NCBI GenBank assembly: GCA_044870185.1
Contig: JBIOYL010000339.1
Span: 1-7,747 of the forward strand
Reading direction: 5' to 3'
Length of the DNA stretch: 7,747 bases
Source: JBIOYL01 sp044870185
GTDB taxonomy: Bacteria; Actinomycetota; CALGFH01
Shown here: piece after piece, positions 6,050 through 7,747 of the stretch
How positions within the stretch are numbered: position 1 is the stretch's first letter
Layout of the letters: each line of letters begins with the position of its first letter
Notes under the pieces: generated by a model
The model's database searches: none
What the model was told of the DNA's origin: nothing
The model's input: only the letters and a program-made list of their open reading frames with translations
Translations under genes and position numbers: made by a program

Positions 6050-7465
6050 GTGGCGGGTACCACGGGCGCACGGGCGGGACCCACGGCGAGGCCGGCGCGC
6101 CCGCGCGTGGGAGTGCCGCGACCGGCTCGCCCGGGTACGGCGGCCCAGCCGGCCCAGCGGGCCCAGCCGCGCGGCTCGGCGCGGCGGCCCGCCGCGCGCG
6201 CAGCGACGACCGCCGCCGTGGACGCCGCCGCCGAACGGCGCGCAGCCGGCCGCCGGCCCGACGGCCCCGGGCTGCGCGCGGTGCCGGCGACGCGACCGAT
6301 AGCGCCGCTGCGGGTCACGCTGGCCCGCTACCTGGCGCTGGCCGGGCTGCTCGTGGCGGTCGTCACGGTGCTGCATCCGGGCGCGGCGGAGGGCGCACCA
6401 CCCGCGCCCACCTGGTCCTACCAGCGGGAGACCGTCGACCTGCAGGGCACAGGCGTCCTGAACATCTACGCGAGGGCGGCGCTGAAGAGCACTGCCTGGC
6501 TGACGCGTGGATCCATCGAGCGCACGCGCGACGTCGCCCGCCTCAACCTGCTCGGTTTCCTGGTCGGCGGTCCGGCGGCACGGGGCATCGACCGCTGGCG
6601 CGACGACCATCGCCTGCCGCTGGAGAGCAGCACGAAGGCGGCCATGCTGCTCCTGGTTGGCTACGGACTGCTCGTGCGGCCCGCCGACCGCGGCTGGATC
6701 GTCGCGGTCGTGACGCTGCTGGCGATCACGCTGCTCATCACCAAGCCGCAGGCCACCGTGGCCACGGCGACCGCCCCCAGCGTGGCCGTGCCGGCCGCGT
6801 CGACGGCCGTGTACGCGGTCGCCGAGCCGGGAGACTCCCGCCGTGGCGGGCTGTCGGCCGTGCAGGTGCAGCAGCGGCTGGCGACCGAGTACTGGACCTC
6901 GTTCGTGGCGCAGCCGATGTCGCGGATGCAGACCGGCACCGCCATCCTGGAGGGCGCCCCGCCGGCCAGCAAGCGCGGCGTGCTGAACTATCTGAGCGGG
7001 CGCCTCGCCAGCGTGAACGACTGGGCGCTCGGCAGACATGGCATCGAGCGCGCCTTCATCGCCACCTCGGCGCTGCTATACACCCTGCCGTTCGCGGTCG
7101 CCGTGGCGGCGCTGGCGATGGTCGGCACCTGCGCCCAGGCGACCCTGTTCCTTCTCCTCCTGTCCGGGCTGTTCGTCGCGCCCCTGGCGCTGGAGCCGCG
7201 TTACCGCCGGCAGCTGCTGGGCTACTGGCTGCTGCCGCTGCTCGGCTCGGCGGCGGTGCTCGCCTTCTCGACCCTGGTGTCCCTGGCGGTCATGCGGGTC
7301 GGCAACGCCCTGCACGCCTCGGACGAGTTCATCGGGATGCTGCTGACCGGGTCGTTGTGGCCCGTGGTGTTCTTCGTGATCCTGCGGCGCCGTGCCGTGA
7401 TCCGTCGCCGCCGCGCCCCGCGGCGGGCGGCCGAGGCCGGCGCCCGTGGAGGTGAGCCGCAGTGA
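6050..7465 (+). CDS. Polytopic membrane protein, VirB6/TrbL-like layout (putative)
   Basis: The 471-residue product has about seven hydrophobic segments: near 92-110, 197-213, 215-231, 335-358, 361-382, 391-417 and 427-445. A hydrophilic stretch (about 232-334) lies between the third and fourth, and the C-terminus is Arg-rich. The motif EYWTSFVAQP near 280-289, followed by paired helices (AQATLFLLLLSG, then a basic PRYRRQ turn), recalls VirB6/TrbL-type inner-membrane channel proteins of conjugative type IV secretion systems; this is recollection of family architecture, not a database match. The GTG at 6050 is chosen with weak support (AAGGGG ten bases upstream). Residues 1-80 are Ala/Arg/Pro low complexity, including a three-copy 9-bp repeat (6141-6167), so translation may start later, for example at GTG 6281. 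Two LexA boxes lie upstream and a coupled gene follows. Confidence 0.6.
   Translation: MAGTTGARAGPTARPARPRVGVPRPARPGTAAQPAQRAQPRGSARRPAARAATTAAVDAAAERRAAGRRPDGPGLRAVPATRPIAPLRVTLARYLALAGLLVAVVTVLHPGAAEGAPPAPTWSYQRETVDLQGTGVLNIYARAALKSTAWLTRGSIERTRDVARLNLLGFLVGGPAARGIDRWRDDHRLPLESSTKAAMLLLVGYGLLVRPADRGWIVAVVTLLAITLLITKPQATVATATAPSVAVPAASTAVYAVAEPGDSRRGGLSAVQVQQRLATEYWTSFVAQPMSRMQTGTAILEGAPPASKRGVLNYLSGRLASVNDWALGRHGIERAFIATSALLYTLPFAVAVAALAMVGTCAQATLFLLLLSGLFVAPLALEPRYRRQLLGYWLLPLLGSAAVLAFSTLVSLAVMRVGNALHASDEFIGMLLTGSLWPVVFFVILRRRAVIRRRRAPRRAAEAGARGGEPQ
6141..6167 (+). repeat. Three tandem 9-bp repeats in the membrane-protein N-terminus
   Basis: CGGCCCAGC at 6141-6149 and 6150-6158 is followed by GGGCCCAGC at 6159-6167. 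The nine-base unit keeps the reading frame and encodes an Ala-Gln-Pro/Arg repeat within the low-complexity N-terminal region. Confidence 0.8.
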
Positions 7466-7747
7466 GTGCGTTCCAGGGCCGCCGTGCCGAGCCCACCCTC
7501 CCGTCCATGGCCGCGGTCGAGGGAATCCTCCTCCAGCCGCTGCGAGTGCTCCAGAGCGAGCTCGGCCGACGGCTGCTGGCCGCGGCCGCACTCGGTGTGG
7601 CGCTGGTGGCGCTGGTCGGCGGCCTGTACGCCCATCCGGACGCGCCGGCGCGAGCCGACGGCAAGGCAGCCGTCGGCCGGGCTGCCGCCCCGAGGCCGCA
7701 GGCAGCCGCGGGCGCGCGGCAGCCGCGCGCGCCGGCGGCCGGTGTCC
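7462..7747 (+). CDS. Single-pass membrane protein, translationally coupled (partial)
   Basis: The GTG at 7462 overlaps the TGA of the preceding membrane protein in the sequence GTGA. It has an excellent ribosome site, GGAGGTGA (7448-7455), six bases upstream, so translation is probably coupled. The visible 95 residues comprise a short cytosolic N-terminus with an amphipathic-looking segment (about 16-37, ILLQPLRVLQSELGRR), one transmembrane helix (about 38-57, LLAAAALGVALVALVGGLYA) and an Ala/Pro/Arg-rich linker that runs off the right edge. A single N-terminal anchor followed by a flexible linker would fit a VirB8/TcpC-like subunit or another membrane-anchored periplasmic-side protein. No conserved domain is visible yet, so the function is unassigned. 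Confidence 0.72.
   Translation, partial: MSAFQGRRAEPTLPSMAAVEGILLQPLRVLQSELGRRLLAAAALGVALVALVGGLYAHPDAPARADGKAAVGRAAAPRPQAAAGARQPRAPAAGV

Noticed and set aside
5923..7455. 510-residue plus frame beginning at TTG 5923
   Set aside because: It runs through the LexA boxes and lies over the membrane protein in another frame. Its product is Arg/Ala/Gly-rich with no hydrophobic helices.

Overview
The window looks like chromosomal DNA from a high-GC actinobacterium (Actinomycetota). Coding frames carry G or C at almost every third codon position. Several starts are GTG or sit behind GGAGG-type ribosome sites. Two minus-strand genes appear to be leaderless, with a TANNNT hexamer 6-7 bases before the ATG and no ribosome site. 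The DNA also carries two copies of the actinobacterial LexA box. No closer taxon can be named from sequence alone.

Layout. At the left edge a minus-strand gene begins (start codon 20-22) and runs off the window. A gene-free, hairpin-rich stretch of about 500 bases follows. Next is a plus-strand NAD(P)-dependent D-2-hydroxyacid dehydrogenase (540-1883) whose conserved fold ends near 1590, followed by an Arg-rich tail of about 97 residues. A poorly coding GC-rich stretch and a strong hairpin (2041-2069) separate it from a minus-strand S9 prolyl-oligopeptidase-type serine peptidase (2077-3882). The peptidase is divergent from a plus-strand medium-chain acyl-CoA synthetase (4100-5791), which is interrupted by an in-frame TAG at codon 232 but otherwise reads intact to its C-terminal lysine motif. 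The 217-base region between those two genes holds short GC-rich palindromic repeats.

The last third is the most interesting. After the synthetase come an 8-bp inverted repeat, a TTGACT element and two LexA (SOS) boxes exactly 22 bp apart. They lead into a multi-spanning membrane protein (6050-7465) whose layout recalls VirB6/TrbL-type channel proteins of type IV secretion. A translationally coupled gene (GTGA overlap) follows, encoding a single-pass membrane protein cut by the right edge. The boxes and the membrane operon together suggest a DNA-damage-inducible membrane or secretion operon, possibly the edge of an integrated conjugative element. The LexA sites are seen directly; the secretion-system role is inference.

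The three enzyme genes (dehydrogenase, peptidase, acyl-CoA ligase) look like ordinary catabolic genes in separate transcription units. Nothing in the sequence ties them into one pathway.
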